From contig NC_133934.1 in the NCBI RefSeq assembly GCF_031877795.1, positions 24,617,716 through 24,681,715 of the forward strand: DNA of 64,000 nucleotides. Reading direction: 5' to 3'. The notes beneath the pieces were generated by a model that was not told where the DNA came from, did not search any database, and was given only the letters and a program-made list of their open reading frames with translations. Shown piece after piece: positions 24,229 to 38,594 of the stretch; within the stretch, counting starts at the first letter, position 1; every line of letters begins with the position of its first letter. The position numbers and the translations under genes are program-made. This DNA comes from Strix aluco (Eukaryota; Chordata; Aves; Strigiformes; Strigidae).

Positions 24229-27200
24229 ATAATTTTTAATTTTTGGTGGTTGCTTGTTTATTTGAGAGCCTCCCTAACACTCTGTCAACAAGTTATTTTC
24301 CTATATGTATTTCTTTTCTTGTATATGATTTATTTATTACTTTATTTAGTACTTTGGTCTTCTTTCTCCTTTTCCTGCTATTTATGATTTTTATTGGACT
24401 GAATAATATTCCTGTTCTGCCAATGGATTTTTTCCATTTCTGTTTTAGTTGCTCTCAGTAAAATCAACTGTTTCAATTTGTTATATCTGTATAAAATGGA
24501 ATGAATGTTAAAGCAGTATCTTCTTTGCAGCAAAAATTGGTATCCAATTACTGTCATTTTCTTCAGCACAAATGTCAAGATTTGTTGAGGTTGATGTGAT
24601 CTTGTTACTTTCTAATAATAAGTGAATTATTTTTACAGTGACATGTAGATAAGCAGTTAACTGTAATGACCTTATTCATCAGTAGCAGTACTTTATCTCA
24701 TGAAAAGTCACCTTGACTTCACTAAGACTTCATACGGTATAAGCCAAGTAGGCATATAATGCATCACAATTTGGCAATCATACTGGATTTGGCATTCTAT
24801 ACTGGAGCCAAAACAGCAACTGTTTTCTTTACCAGTCTGCAAAACGGCACAACAACAAAACCCTTGTGGCATAAATTAGACCACCATTTATAATCATGTT
24901 ATCTTTAATATTTTGCTGGACCTCAGCTGATACATAGAAACTAAATATGCACATCATTCTAATCTGTTGTAATTCAAAGTAATTCAGAAATTACTTCGGT
25001 GAACTCATTTTATATTACATTTTAACAATTACTGAATCTTTATCAGTGTAAGTGCAATTACTAACAGGTGCCATGGTACCTTATTAAAACAAGATGAGCG
25101 CAACTAACTGTCTGATTATGCTTCTTCTCTTTTATTAGCCACCTCCTTCTATAATTCAAAATTTTTGAGGGTTTGGGGTCCTGTTATGTTTATGATATCA
25201 TATCATCTGTGTCCCTCAGCTAGGGATCAGACTGTTTTGAGATACATATGTAGGTAACAATCTCTAGGCAAATAATTCAGGCTGTGAATGTTATCATACA
25301 GCATAGGTCAGCAAGATAAATTTCTTGTCATTACATTGTAATAAATGAATACCAGAGTACATCAGATACCCTGCCATAGCTTCAAGTCTTACACAGCTTT
25401 GGTGACTTGCATAAATCACTACTTGCTTTCTCTGATTTCTCTTAAAATTTGTCTTCCTCTACACTTTTTCTTCTTCTAGGAAATAAGTGTTTCTGATATT
25501 CTCAGAAAAACTAACTGATCAGATTTCTCATGTTTTACTCCCTTTTCCCATCAGTGTAACATCATGCTTCTTTGTTTTTCTGGTTGCTCCCAAAAATTTC
25601 TTAGTGCTGCTCTTCCTCCTTCTTATCTTCTTCCTTAGATTTTCTTTCCAACTGGAGTATGTACCTTTAAAACAATATACCTTGGTATCTCTAACTCTAA
25701 AAAAGCCCCCAAACTAAAACAAACAAACATAAGGCAAATAATATATTCTGAACTCATCTGTCCTAAATATCTATTTTACTGTGATGTGACTTTTAGGATT
25801 GGGTTTCTTCAGCCTCTTAGAACCAAGCAGTTAATAACTTTTTTTTTTCTGATAAAGTTCCTAAATTCTTTATAAATTTTTCTAGCCTTATCCAAAATGT
25901 ACATGAAAAACAAATCACCCCTTCCTCGTTCATGCAATTGTTAACATTCTTGAAAGATCAAGCCTTCCCTCCATCCTTCCTTCTCTACAGTAATTTTGGC
26001 ATAGATGATTATTAGACTTTACATCAATTTCAGGTATTTTTACACTGCAGGGTAGAGCAAAGGAAGATCTTAAATACATCAGCCTCCTGGTATAATATAC
26101 TGTGAGATTACTTATCCCATGTTTATCTCACTAAAAGGAACTAGCTTTCTCTGACAAAAAATAAACTCAGAACAAAACAAAAAGATACTTATAACATTTT
26201 AAGTGCACCAGATTCTCCTCAGGTTTTAAAGGTTTCACTCTGGTCAGCCCTAGAGCCTTCATCTTTAGCCATGCCTTCAGTATGAGGACAAAACTGCAAA
26301 TAAAGTATGCTGTCTCCAGCAGACAAGCAAAACCTCAAATAAAAAGCCATTTTGTCTAGTTCCCAGACAAAAGGAAGGATAGACTTGGTTTTCTAGTAAT
26401 TCAGGTTTTCCAATGGGAACTATGGTGCACAATTATGTAAATTACTGCTTTTTAACAAAAGGTGATTGAACTGAGATTCATGTTCATGAAAAAATGAACA
26501 AATTCATAGCTGCACATAGAAAGGCACAGAAATATGCAATGTATCAGATTCAAACTTGACTAGAGTCAAAGATTTTCCAGCTTTATTCTAGTGACATTGA
26601 CTATTTTTAGTACTATACTTCACCCTGTGTACATTGGAGAAACAGTGTGAAAAAATGCGAAATTGCTTTTACAAAATCATCTCACTTGTGAAGTACACAT
26701 GCTTCTTGTGCAGTCCCAACAGTGTCTACTTTAATCCTATAATAAAAAAATGTCTAATTAGAACAAATTTGATAAGCAGTCAGTTATCTACATTAAACAT
26801 ATGTGTCACCATTTTTTCTACAAGTAAACCTATTATTTCTAAATGAAATCAGAGCCATTAGATCAGAAAGGCTTACTGAAATAGAACTTTCTTCATTACT
26901 AAGCAAAATCGGGGATTTCTATTTCAGAAGGGAGCACACATATCATTTCAAAGTAAATGCCAGTAATAGACGTAATTAGCACTATAAAGTGTTCAAGAGT
27001 CTTGAGGAAATTAGTATGTGTTGAGTTTGAATGGAGTAGATTACTTCTTAGGTATTGCAAATAGGTATTACGTATATTAACGTTTTAAACAGGCTTACAG
27101 AGAAATAGTCTAAGAAGCAACACTCTGAAAAATGAATCTGAATAGATTATGAAACTCTTTACATGATTAGAGACTGTTTAAAATTAGGTTTCTTCCCTGA

Positions 27201-30200
27201 ATCTTTTCTCAGTTGTGAAACATTATTAATCGGTCATGGCAAGATCTGTGAAACGGGGCTCAGTGATATTGTTGTTAAATGGATTCTTGTAGAGCACTCA
27301 TTATGTGTGACAGAAACATTTTAACAGTCTAAAACCAGGGCTTTGTTCACCGCTTTGCATTCTTCTTTGTGGCTGCTAGGTTTTGAATATCCACAAGTCT
27401 TAGTGATTTCCATGGACAATAAGGAATAATGCTATTTCACCAAAACCTGTGTTGTCACAGTTCATGATAAGTGATTCAATATTTGTCCAGCCAATTTGTG
27501 GGAATATTAACCAGCTTAACCAGATATATGTTTCTAATCTTTGTGTAACTACGGTATCTTTGGAGTAATACTCATATAAGGTTTTATGAAGTCAGATGAT
27601 GAAGCTTGGAATTCAGCAAAACCTTACTCTCGTTTTTAATGAGATATTTATGGAGAGGCAAACTAAGACAAAGGTGTATAGGAATTTTCCCAGATGCTAG
27701 TTTAACCTTGACCAGTTACCTTCCATACAGGTGACAGATCCATGTTTGATTTTCAGTCACTAAGAATGCTTCTCATTTGACTGAAGGCAAATGTGCACTA
27801 CGTGCTTTACCCATTAGGATGGGAAAGGAACAAAGACATATTGATGCTTTATTCGCTACTCTCTTACCCTTTAAAAGAGGCCAGACAGCCTCCTACCTAA
27901 GTAGCATAAATGGAAGTGTAGCTGGTAAATGGCAGTTATGAAAACATTGACTTTCAAATACATTATCTTTCTTAATCACACTAATCAAAATTGTATTTCC
28001 AGAAGTGTGAAATTAATATACAAGTGAGATACTGATTATTTTGTAGCAAAAAGTAAAACAACCTGGCCTGTGTTTCAGTGACAGCAGTAACCTGTTTCAG
28101 AGACTGAACATGGCTTGAAGTCACATGATCAGGCCTTCTTTAGCTAGGAGGCTATCTGTAGGCATTCACCATTTTGTCATGGGCTTTTCTCACCAGCAGT
28201 TTTGCTCGGACTGAAACAATACATTTTTGGACACAAAAAATAATTCATTTTCCTCCCTCACTTCTTTGTTCAATTAAGTTACTGTTTTCATTTCTCCATT
28301 CTGCTATATTTTTGTGGGGATGATCTGAGAAAAAGGTAATTGCTTTACAGTAGCAGGGGAAAAAAAAAAGCAAAGCTGAATGATTTCACTGTGTGCTTTG
28401 GAAACAATTAAACCCCCAAATACCTGAAGGTATGTTTCAGTAATCAAGTATGCAGATCAGATTGGCATTTCGAAAAAAGATCCTAACCTTACCATTCATT
28501 CTATATAAATTTGTGCTGCCTAAAAAAGTGAAGAGTTTTCTTCTACAGTGAGTGAACAGTAAGTTTGGAAAAGCCCAAGTGTTTAAAGCTTGTGGATGTC
28601 TAGGAACAGGTTTTATGGGGTTTTGGTATAATTTTTCAGGAAGTATTTTGGACTATATACATATTGCTGTGAGTATTCCTCAAATATTTTATCCATGCAC
28701 TTTGATTTCTTAGTTCTGCCTTATTAAAAATTTACTTCCTGTTCTGTTTCTAGGCATTTATAAACAAAATAAATTACAACACACCATGTTACATAGTTTC
28801 ATGATTATTTACAGTATTTTGAGAAAGAGTATTTGGTAAGAAATAGACATACACTTTCATTTTCACACATATTTTGCACACATTCCAAATATTTCCCAGT
28901 ATGGATTTGCATTATCTCACTTTAAAGTTCTTGGTATAATTGTGCCATGTAGTCCATTTATAGTGCCTCCTTATTTAGTTATTTTGTTTATTAATTTTGT
29001 ATAGCAGAATATAGTAACAGGATTTATGGCAATTGAGATTAGCTGTTCTGATTCCAATTTAGTTTGCTAGAAAACAAAGTATGCACAAATTACACACAGG
29101 CAAATTATGGTTAGTGCTTAGTCCCCAAAGTTTAGAGGTATTGGTTTGTTCTTTCGGTAGCTCTAGACACACTGAAAATCAATGTGCTGTTTTATGAACT
29201 ACGGGCTGTTCCCATTCTACAGAATTGCCCTATTTATTCCTTCTTTATATTTAGAAGCAGCATTTTTTTTTTTTGTCTGGACTTATTTATCAGAAATAAC
29301 CTAACCACATTGGATTCACACCTCTTATTTTCATAAATTTCATAAAAGCATAGAACTATATCATCATATCTTCTACTTATCTAAGGGTATTCTTTAACAG
29401 TACAATAAAAATCTACATAGCCCTAATATACCATAAGATATTGCAACTGAGAAAATTGGTTTGTTTATTCAGAAGCTAAAAACATTTTCACATTCATCTT
29501 CAACTTAGTAGAGATTAACAGTGAAATATTAATAGAAAGAAAATAGAATGTTTTTCTTACAAAACAGTGAAAGTTTTATTTTGCATTTTTGATCAGAACA
29601 GGGTGGGGGGGAAGCATTTCTGAAGTTAATTTTATGAATCAAATTAACTGAGCAAAATGTTTTCTGTTGAGATGCCCTTAAAACATAAAATATTTCCCCT
29701 TATAATAAGCATGGTGTGGGCACCAGTGTTGCAGTTCTCACACCTGGGTTAAACTGGAATATCATATTGCCTAAACTAACAGCAATAATTCTGACCAGTA
29801 GTCCCAAGGCTGAGGACATGCATCCTCATCTGGGATTGTCTGTGCCAGTAAAAAGCTTCCTGCCCCTCTGACTGAAGCTACTAGTTACTATCTTTCCCCC
29901 ATATGTTACTTCTCCCTAAAGTATTCTAAAAAACTGTTCGACCGTAATCCTTCTCAGGCTAATTGAGATGCTAACAAACAACTATTGTTTTAGTTAAACG
30001 ATGTCATTTTGCTGAAGGTTAGGAATCATTTGTCTGCTCCCTGAGTGTATGATTTGCACTTCATACTAGTATGTTACATCCCATCTCTGCTCACTAGTTT
30101 GAAATGCAAATCATCATCTTCAAGATCATTCACTTCTGACTACATGGATATTTTGACCCCTTTAACTACTGTATTCTCCAATTTTGCTCTAAAATTTTCA

Positions 30201-32114
30201 GTAGACCTTCATAATTCTGTGCCTATTGAAAAACAGTGAATGAAATTGGTCCCCAGACTGATCACTGAGAAATTTTGTAACTAACAGCATAGTAACAGTC
30301 TTCTGGTTTGTTTCATTTTTTTCTGCCAGAGCTGTAACTTTGCATGCCTGTATACTTACTGGAAGGGTCACACAGTGACAGGGCTTTCCCACTCTCGACA
30401 TATACTTGTTTTTTATTAATAAGCACTATGTTTGTTTTGCAATGATTATTCTAATGAATAAATTAACCTGTTAATATGACAGTTGACATTTACTTACATT
30501 TCATACAGAGTTCTTATGACAGACCACCTTTTGCAATTAAACTAAGGTCAAAGACACGACTAGTGCACAGTTACTAATGCAACAGCAATACGTAAGTCCA
30601 AGCCCTCAGAGAATCCTCTGAAGATCTAGGCTCTTGTTCCTAATTCAATCTTTAGCCAACAATTGAAAACTGTAGGATTAGAAAATGAATTTCAGAGCAA
30701 TTACCTTGGAGAAACTGTTATAGTCAAGAGACTGGAGAATAGAAATGTCTCAGAAGTGTCAGCGAGTTTTGCTCTTTCCACAATTTGACTGAAATATATT
30801 AAATAATAATCTCTGCATATTGAGACATGAACAATTGGAATAATATGCTTCTGAAATACAGTCATGTTAGAAATGAGCTGTCTTTAGAAACCCCATGACT
30901 ATGACAATTTTTGTGAACTAACTTAAATGCAATAAAGCTTTACTGTTAATTTAAAAATTATTTCTTCTATTCGGTGCTGATTAAAGAAGACTAAGAAATT
31001 TACATAAGTATAGTTACTACTATTAAGACATCATCACTACAAGAACCAACATTTATCAGCAGTTCCTACTAGAATCTAGTAAAAGCCATGAGCCAACAAT
31101 CCTGCTGTGTGGTAACTTTATAAAGAACAGCCATACGATATCTGCGACCATCTCTTATTTTAGACTAAGCTAGATGTGCAGCAATTGACCTGATAGAATC
31201 ATCTGTTTAAGAATGTTATTTCTTAAATGTTCTTTGAGTCTTTGTGTGTTTGAGTATACTATGTAACTATGATATTTCAGAGCCAAGTAAAATATTCTGT
31301 GTTTGAACATTGGTCTGCCTGAATTATGTTTTCACAAGATTAGATTTGATTTAAATCTTAAATTGAGATTTGAACTGGCTAGAAATGGACTTCTTCACTG
31401 GCACCATAAATTCTTTAATTGTCATTGCTTTAGCAGTGATCATTCTTCACAATTATGAAAGGGAAATATAGATCTAATGCACAAATTGTGTGTTTTTCCT
31501 ATACATTAGGATTTTTGTTTCATATAGATAGCGAAGCTTTCAAGATATTAGTACTACTGAAGTAACTGAAGAGAAATTTCAGAAGGCTCACTGTCAGTCT
31601 TCTGGCATGTCTCACACAGGCTCAACCTCCTTGAAACTGCCACTTTATGCCCAATATTTCCCTGTATTTCTAATGAAAAGTCTTCACCCATAGGTTTACT
31701 TGGGACCTTACTAATCCAGTGGTCCTTCAAGTGAGAAGAATTTCCTAGCCACATGAAATCTGTTTCTTTTCATGTTGTTTTGTTAACAGACTCCAAAAAT
31801 CATGAAAAAGCAAATTGCATATTTGATCCACCCACTAAGACTGCCCCATTTTTAACAGCTATTTACTATTCAGCAAGATAAAATTAAATATCCAGAATGC
31901 ATTATAGATGATATTTAACACATTATCCTATGCTGTAAGAGGAAAGCTTCAGGTTCTTCAAGCAAACAAGACTTTGAACTCCTGTATCTTCTCTCATTGA
32001 TGTAGCTCCCTGCATATGAAATAAAAGACAACTACTTCACCTGCATCTTTCCTGAGGTCCAATCCAGCACAACAGTTCTAAGTACACAGAATATAGATAT
32101 GCCTATAGGATAGG
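24229..32114. other. AT-rich unique sequence, no gene seen
   Basis: Nearly 7.9 kb with no CR1, LTR, RNA gene or coding exon that I can support. Frames are at most ~76 codons. Composition is uniformly low in GC with few CpG. Such long repeat-poor stretches can hold conserved non-coding elements, but that cannot be judged from one sequence. Confidence 0.6.
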
Positions 32115-32190
32115 CATGAAAGGAACTTCAAGAGGACATTTCTAATCCATCTTCCTGTCCAACGCAGGACCAACATACCTGTGTTTTTTC
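32115..32190 (-). mobile_element. Ancient CR1 relic, minus strand
   Basis: The plus strand carries GGAACTTCAAGAGGACATTT, then CTAATCCATCTTCCTGTCC and CGCAGGACCAACATACCTG. This follows the order of the antisense CR1 3' UTR motif (GGACCTC...GGTCATCTAGTCCA...AAGCAGGACCAAC). Only ~75 bp are recognisable and they are clearly diverged, so this would be one of the oldest insertions here. No terminal CACAGAAT units remain. Confidence 0.55.
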
Positions 32191-34463
32191 CAAGATATTC
32201 TGTGAAGTTTGCTATTCTAATAAACAAAGCCTGCAAATGAGATGGACTCATTTAGGGATCATAATGTGCTAGAGACAACAGTGGCATAGCACAGTGAAAG
32301 TCAGTGTCATGACACTAGGAAAGTTGCCCATCTTCAGTCTTCGGTTGTACAAAGCTGTTAACCTACAGATTCTAGTAGACAACTGATATACATAAATGAC
32401 ATTATGCAGACAACTCTGATGATGTGGAAACCTGAGTGCAAGTTGTCCTTAAATGCTAAAGAAGTGCCCTTCTTGGTTTTGTCCACTGAAGTTGTAGCAA
32501 ATAATACAGAAGCTTTAGATGTGTGGCTTTCTGACTGCAAATAAGCTTTATGAAAAGCTTTAACTACAGGTTTATGCTTTAGTTCAGATACATGGAAAGC
32601 TGCAGTGGATACAGCTGATTTAGTCTGTTGCACGACCTCCTTCCTAGCCATCCCGACATCACTTTGTCAATGAGATCAAGTGGCAAAACCAGGAAAATTA
32701 TTAAACCTTTGTTAAAAGCCATTTCATGTTTCTAAAAACTGAAGTGGAGTGAAAATGTTTACAATATCAGCAACAACTATGCCTAACCACTATTGTAGAA
32801 CCTGGCCATTAAGCACTGTAAATGCTTAAGCACTTCCAGAGATGTCCAGGAACAGACACTTTACCAATAAAAAGTTTAAAATCTTTATCTGTGCAAAGGT
32901 GACTCTAGAATTAAAAGACAAATGGTCAAATGTTTTGAGGACCTACATTTTAAATTTATGTGCCTAATATTGGTGTTTGAGGGCTAACATCTTTTGTAGA
33001 TTTAGCCATTAGTCTTGAAGCACAGAGCTAAATTCAACTCTGAGGTAAACAACAGCAACTCTATTGGAAAAACAGAAGAAAAATGAATTTGCTAGATGTC
33101 TTTGGCATATAATCATTAATGTTCAGAGCTTTATAGAGTACAAGTGCCTACTTTTTTACTGAGAACAGTTATCCCTCTCAAAACCTATTTAAATAGACAA
33201 ATGTAATAGTAAATTGCACTTCTCTTTCATGAAACATATCAAAGCTTTATTTAGAAAAACTGTTGAAGTAAATCTAAATTGCCTAACCTGAAATTGTGAT
33301 ACAGTTGATAGCTTTCTTTCAATTTTATTCAGCCTTTTATTTTCCCCTGAATGTATTCACTAAAGATAAACCATTAAATATTCAGGCTTATGATTGTATG
33401 AAATGACTTTTTCATTGAAGACAATATTTCTCCACTGAAATCAGTTGTTATGTGTGCTCAGGTTGGTATTATTGGACCTTCCCATAAGTGGTCTGTGCTT
33501 TCAGGAAGGTTTCATCCTGTTAATTAAATCTTTAATACTCTGTTATCTAAATTTCAGTTGATATATTTACAATTTAATGAAATTATCGCCTTTTTTTCTT
33601 GATCTTATTTTAAGAAAAGGAAAATACCTTATGTAATTCTTTCAATTGCTAATAATTATGTTAAGCAGGACTTTTTCATTTTAAAAAAGGAAAGAAAAAA
33701 CCAAACCCTAAGGCATCAGCTGACAAATGACAGGCAGTGAATAAAGGTCAGTCTCTGAGTACTTGTCTTTTTTTGTTACACAATGTGACTCCCAATTCTA
33801 AAATTCTTATATTTGCCATGACTGACTAAACTAACAGGTATAAATGTCCATCACACATATATAGTAAAAAGTAAGATCAAAAGGTTAGGAAAAAAAAATA
33901 CACAGATAGAAGACATATTTTGATGCTGGAAGGTATCTATGACCAGTATTTCTTCTGGATCTAAAGCTATGGAGCATATACCAAGATGTGACAATCAAGG
34001 TGCTTTACTTTTAATAAAAACAGAAAAAAAAACCCACAAATAACTTTAAAAGGAATCTTCTTCTACATTTATATATTTCTCTTTAAAACAAATATTAGGG
34101 TAATTTGAAGATTTTTGTGGATTATAACACTGTCTAACTTCCAGCTATATTCTTAGAAATGCATCCTGTAATTTTGAGAAAATTTTAAGTCCTTAGTTCC
34201 ACTTCACTGAGGATGTGGTGGAACCAATGGAAAGAGGAGCAATCTGGTCAGAGGTATAGCCTGTCAGATATACAAAATACAGGATTTAATATTATTAATT
34301 TCAATTACAAAAGACTGTTTACTTCAATCATATTCATATCCCATGATTTTCATAAGTAGAAAGTAGCATTGCTGTTATTGTTTAGGGAAACAATTATGCA
34401 TGTGAATAAATGCATTTATCCACTGTTCAGTAGTATTCAGTTGTGAAATGTCTTGAACTGATA

Positions 34464-34498
34464 TGAATTTCAATTTCAGTTGATGGAATTGAAATTCA
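34464..34498. repeat. Imperfect inverted repeat (14-bp arms)
   Basis: Left arm TGAATTTCAATTTC (34464-34477) pairs with right arm GGAATTGAAATTCA (34485-34498), 13 of 14 positions, across a 7-nt loop. It is AT-rich and probably fortuitous, or a remnant of a small palindromic repeat. Confidence 0.7.
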
Positions 34499-35763
34499 AT
34501 CACACTTTTTCTTCCTGTTTTAATGTTTGCTATAACATTAGAATTAATTTCACATTATTTTGGTAACTACTCACCAAAACACTAGCAAATAACAAAAGAA
34601 GTCATCAAACTGAATAGGTATAAGTCAAAGTATTTTGTGTAAATTTATACAAATCATTTGATCATCAAGATTTAATAGATACCCAACTTGATCCAGAGCC
34701 ATCTTACTATTCAAGATCGACTAAAAAGAACACATTGACTTTTCCATGAACTCTAAAGGAGTATCATTGAGTTATAGACCAATGTGTAAATTGGAAATGG
34801 AGTTGCTTAAGTGTTGATCTCTTCAGAATGGACTCAGATTTATAAATAAATTTTACTTTTGTCATTATACTGTGAGAAATATAATGAACAACCCTCACTG
34901 CAGTTTCTGCTTAATTTTTTTATGTGGATAGCAATAAGCTCACATAGACATTTATGCACATTCTCACCTTTTTAATTTGCATATGTATGAATTTAAATAT
35001 TACTCAATAGGGGAAAAGTTCTGATATTATTGCTGAAAGGATAAAAAAAGTTTTACATAAACATATTGAATAGACAAGGGAATATGCCATAATTAATCAT
35101 ACAATTTTACTTTCCTATGGCAATGGTTGTCCCTGTATGCTACTTATCTTTTAAGCTCTCCAATTAAAAGCAACAGTATTCAGGATATGGTGTTTTGGTC
35201 AGAGGTTAAAAATGCAAAATAATTCATTGGATCTTTGATCTGTTTCTAAGCACTTGTTCTAAGTTTATTGTGCCCTTGAGGTTGAACCATAGTATAGCAC
35301 ACCCAGCAATCATTCTCAAATCCGTTTCATCTTTCAGGGCTTATTTCATGAGTAAAAACCAGAACAGATGTCAGAGGTTTTTATGTTTTCCCCCATGTTC
35401 CCATAGACATTGTTTTCCCTTTGCTGACAAAACATTTAAAAATTATAAAGTGTATTGTTTTGGTAAACAGGGATTGTCATTAACCTTTTAATTTCCCTCG
35501 ATGGAATGTATGATACATATCCACTATGACATTTACATGGATTTATGTTTCAGTCTTATCATTTCACACATCTTCTTCTACAGCTTTTGCCATGTCAGAC
35601 AAGACAGCCCTGGGTAGTTGTCACTCATAAAATTACTCTTCTGATCAGACATACAAATTGCATTTCATGAAACCAGCTGTATCAGATAAAAATTTGTCTC
35701 CCCCTGTCTCATTTTGAATTCTAGACTAAAGGATATCTGAAACATGACTTCTTCCTCCTGCTA

Positions 35764-35822
35764 GAGTCACAGAATGTCAGTGAATATTTGAAGGAAATTG
35801 ACCGGAGAGATTGAGTAGAATA
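35764..35822 (-). mobile_element. Possible CR1 3' terminus relic
   Basis: GTCACAGAATGTCAGTGAAT followed shortly by GAAGGAAATTGACC and GAGATTGAGTAGAA resembles the antisense CR1 end (CACAGAATGTCAGGGATTGGAAGG...). The match is short and gapped, so this is a weak call. Confidence 0.3.
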
Positions 35823-38559
35823 ATAATATTTAAAAAAACCCCTCATGATTATTCAGTGTTAGGATCTATTCCTAGGATTTCTATGGTTTTCTGTCTGTCA
35901 TTTCTCCCTTTCCATCTGCATTCTTCTACCAAATTCAGTTCTGTGATGAGTGCCAGATAAACTCCACAAAAGCTGAAAAAGCTCAACTCAACATTTCTGA
36001 AAATCAGCTTTACAACTCACATATTAAAAGTTTCAGGATGCTTATTTTTATTATTTTTGAAGATACAAGGAGTTACACTAATCTCCAGAATCTTAAACTT
36101 CACTCAAAATCAAGTTATTCATATAATTTTCTTTAAAACTTTTACCTACAGCATGATTACTGATACATCCCTTGCATTTTTCATGAAAACAAAATGTTTA
36201 CATTTAAATGAATAGTGATATTGACATTGGTTTTTTAACCCTCTCCATTACCTTAACCATTATAACTGGGGAAAAAAACATTATTATATGTCATCTTCAG
36301 TAATCAGAAAAAATGTTTGCAGAAATAAATACAAGCTGACAGCGAATGTTTTGTTTCTCCCTATGAATGCCATGTCTAGCATTTTTTGATGTTTGTAAGT
36401 AGTTACATACCCATATATCTTCTTCTCTCATCCTCAGAGATAACCACGCTCCCCCTTCACCCTTTATTCACTTGCTCTTACTCTTTCATACATGTATTTT
36501 TTTTCCATTACTATTTTATCCTTTGCCTACCGATCACTTGCCAGGAAACACACCTGTTCCATTGACCTTCTCTCTCACACAAAACTGGACATGTAATATT
36601 TTTATGTGCACAGCTGGGTAACATCTCAGATACATGCTAGCCTTTGGAGACCTCCAAATGACAACACTCTAAATGAAATCCTGCATCAGCATAATATCCT
36701 AAACACTTGAATATTCAAGGGATTTCCAAACTCTTATAAATTCTCAGTCCACTCAGATCTTTAATAATACAGGACAAAGGTAAAAAGAAAAAAAAAAATC
36801 AATATTTCTTAGAACTTTAATAGCTCAATATCTAGTATCCAGTAAATACTACATCTAAATTACAAAGAGGAAATATCAATATTAAAAAAAAATTATAAAA
36901 ATTTAGTTAAGACCTCATTGCAAATGACACATCTAACAGTCCATATCATGGAAACATTCTCTAGTTTTCTACTTTTTTAAAAATACATTTTCTCTCTGGT
37001 TGCTAATTTACTATTCAAATATATAACACCATGCATTCTGTAAATTAAAAAAGTTGCAAGCAAGAAACTAATTTCATTTTACCCATATACTAAAATTTAG
37101 AATTTCTCTTCAGCATCTCCTCGACTGCAACAAATATCTAGCCCTATTTTCTTTAGCATCTTTTTTACTAAAACATCCCCTCAATGCAAACCAACTTTGT
37201 ATGCACGTAAGTCAACAGAGACATCAATGGGGTCTCAGTTTCTCCAGCCTTCCCTCTCTCATACTTAATGTGGTGATGATGTCAGAGAAAGCAGGACGAG
37301 CTCCACACTTACAAGTGTCATGTTAGAAGCAGGTCCTTAGCACAAAGTCCTTCCTCAGAGAAAAATCCACATTAATGTTGACTATCTGTGTGTGCCACAC
37401 AGGAGAACACAGCAGCTACAATAGGATATTGGAGTGACAGTAGTGCTGCAAAAAATGGCTAACCATAGAGAGAAGGGGAAAGGAAACACATCTCCCTCAT
37501 CACCCACAGAACACATTTTTGCTTGTATCTCTCTGTTTCTTGAGTCTTTTTTCAACAAGGTAGTGGAAAACAGTTTGCCAAGTTTTCTTAGCTGATAAAT
37601 TATCAGAAATTCCTTCTATATTTAATATGTTTGGTTTGTTGCTTAGTGGGGGAAGAAGAGGGACAAATAAGTAGATATACTCTTCCACCTTCCTGGACAT
37701 TATCCTTTCCAGTTTAATAGTGTTAATTGATCATAAATTAAAAGAAGTGTAAAAGTCTTTAGTAACACCATGATCCTTGAGTAAAGCATAAATCACATGC
37801 AGGGTTTCTGTGCTGTTCTTAACCACATAAGATTATGTAATACAATAAATATTATTAGTTTGAGAAAGTTAAAATTATCCTTTGTCTTTATGAGATTAAA
37901 TGCTTAGAGCAGCTAAGCAGACAGATATGAGCAGTTTTTTATGAAAAGTAATTTCTATGTGAATCTGGGTCTTATCAATCAGTTCCAGGTTTTTCCAGAT
38001 TTTTCTTGGCTCCTTTGAATGTGCCTTTGTACATTGGAAAGTGGTAACACATGAATTGCTGCATCTTTAAGTATGCAGTCAGCACCGCATATATCAAGGG
38101 AGGAACCAGAATATTCATGATCTGTTGAAAATCATAACCTGAGTATGCTTCTTTTTATTTCTTATAGTCTCCACAGTAGTATTCCTGAATTAACACAGAA
38201 ACTGAAGAAGATTTAGCAAAGTATCTCTGTAATACTTAATCCTTATTTTTCCAACATGGCATCTGTTTAGTAGGACTGCTCATTGGATGTGGTGGTTTTG
38301 TTTCAATTCCAAATATAAGGTTCCAATCCAGTTTCAGAAAAGAAAGAATGTACCATGTAAGTATCTAGTATGTATAGGGTTCACACATTTTGGATTTGAT
38401 TTTCAGAAATGTCAGGATATATTTTAACACTTTCATTAAGCAGTTTTTTACTACTCTGGTATTTGTAGCAAAAGAAACAACAAACTTGGGGATATTTTGT
38501 TCCTTCAGGTTTTGTTTCTACTTTTAATGCTGAAAAATAGATTGGGGAATCAGACTATA

Positions 38560-38561
<2 letters not shown>

Positions 38562-38593
<32 letters not shown>
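38562..38593. repeat. Poly-T tract (32 nt)
   Basis: An unbroken run of 32 T, the longest homopolymer in the window. On the minus strand it would be a poly-A tail, but the sequence that would lie upstream of such a tail (38594 onward) does not resemble a retroposed gene or known SINE. Its length may be unreliable because sequencing and assembly often miscount such runs. Confidence 0.95.

Positions 38594-38594
<1 letters not shown>

Larger units (their letters stand above)
32191..38561. other. AT-rich unique sequence, no gene seen
   Basis: No gene recognised. The 97-codon minus-strand frame at 32358-32651 starts with a plausible ATG and is less AT-driven than most, but has no motif I know and no visible splice or poly-A context. 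A hairpin lies at 34464-34498. A very weak CR1-like motif lies at 35764-35822 (TCACAGAATGTCAG followed by GAAGGAAATTGACC). Confidence 0.55.

Noticed and set aside
32358..32651. A 97-codon minus-strand frame with a plausible ATG
   Set aside because: No known domain, no splice signals I could trust and no homologue recognised. Left as unsupported rather than called a gene.
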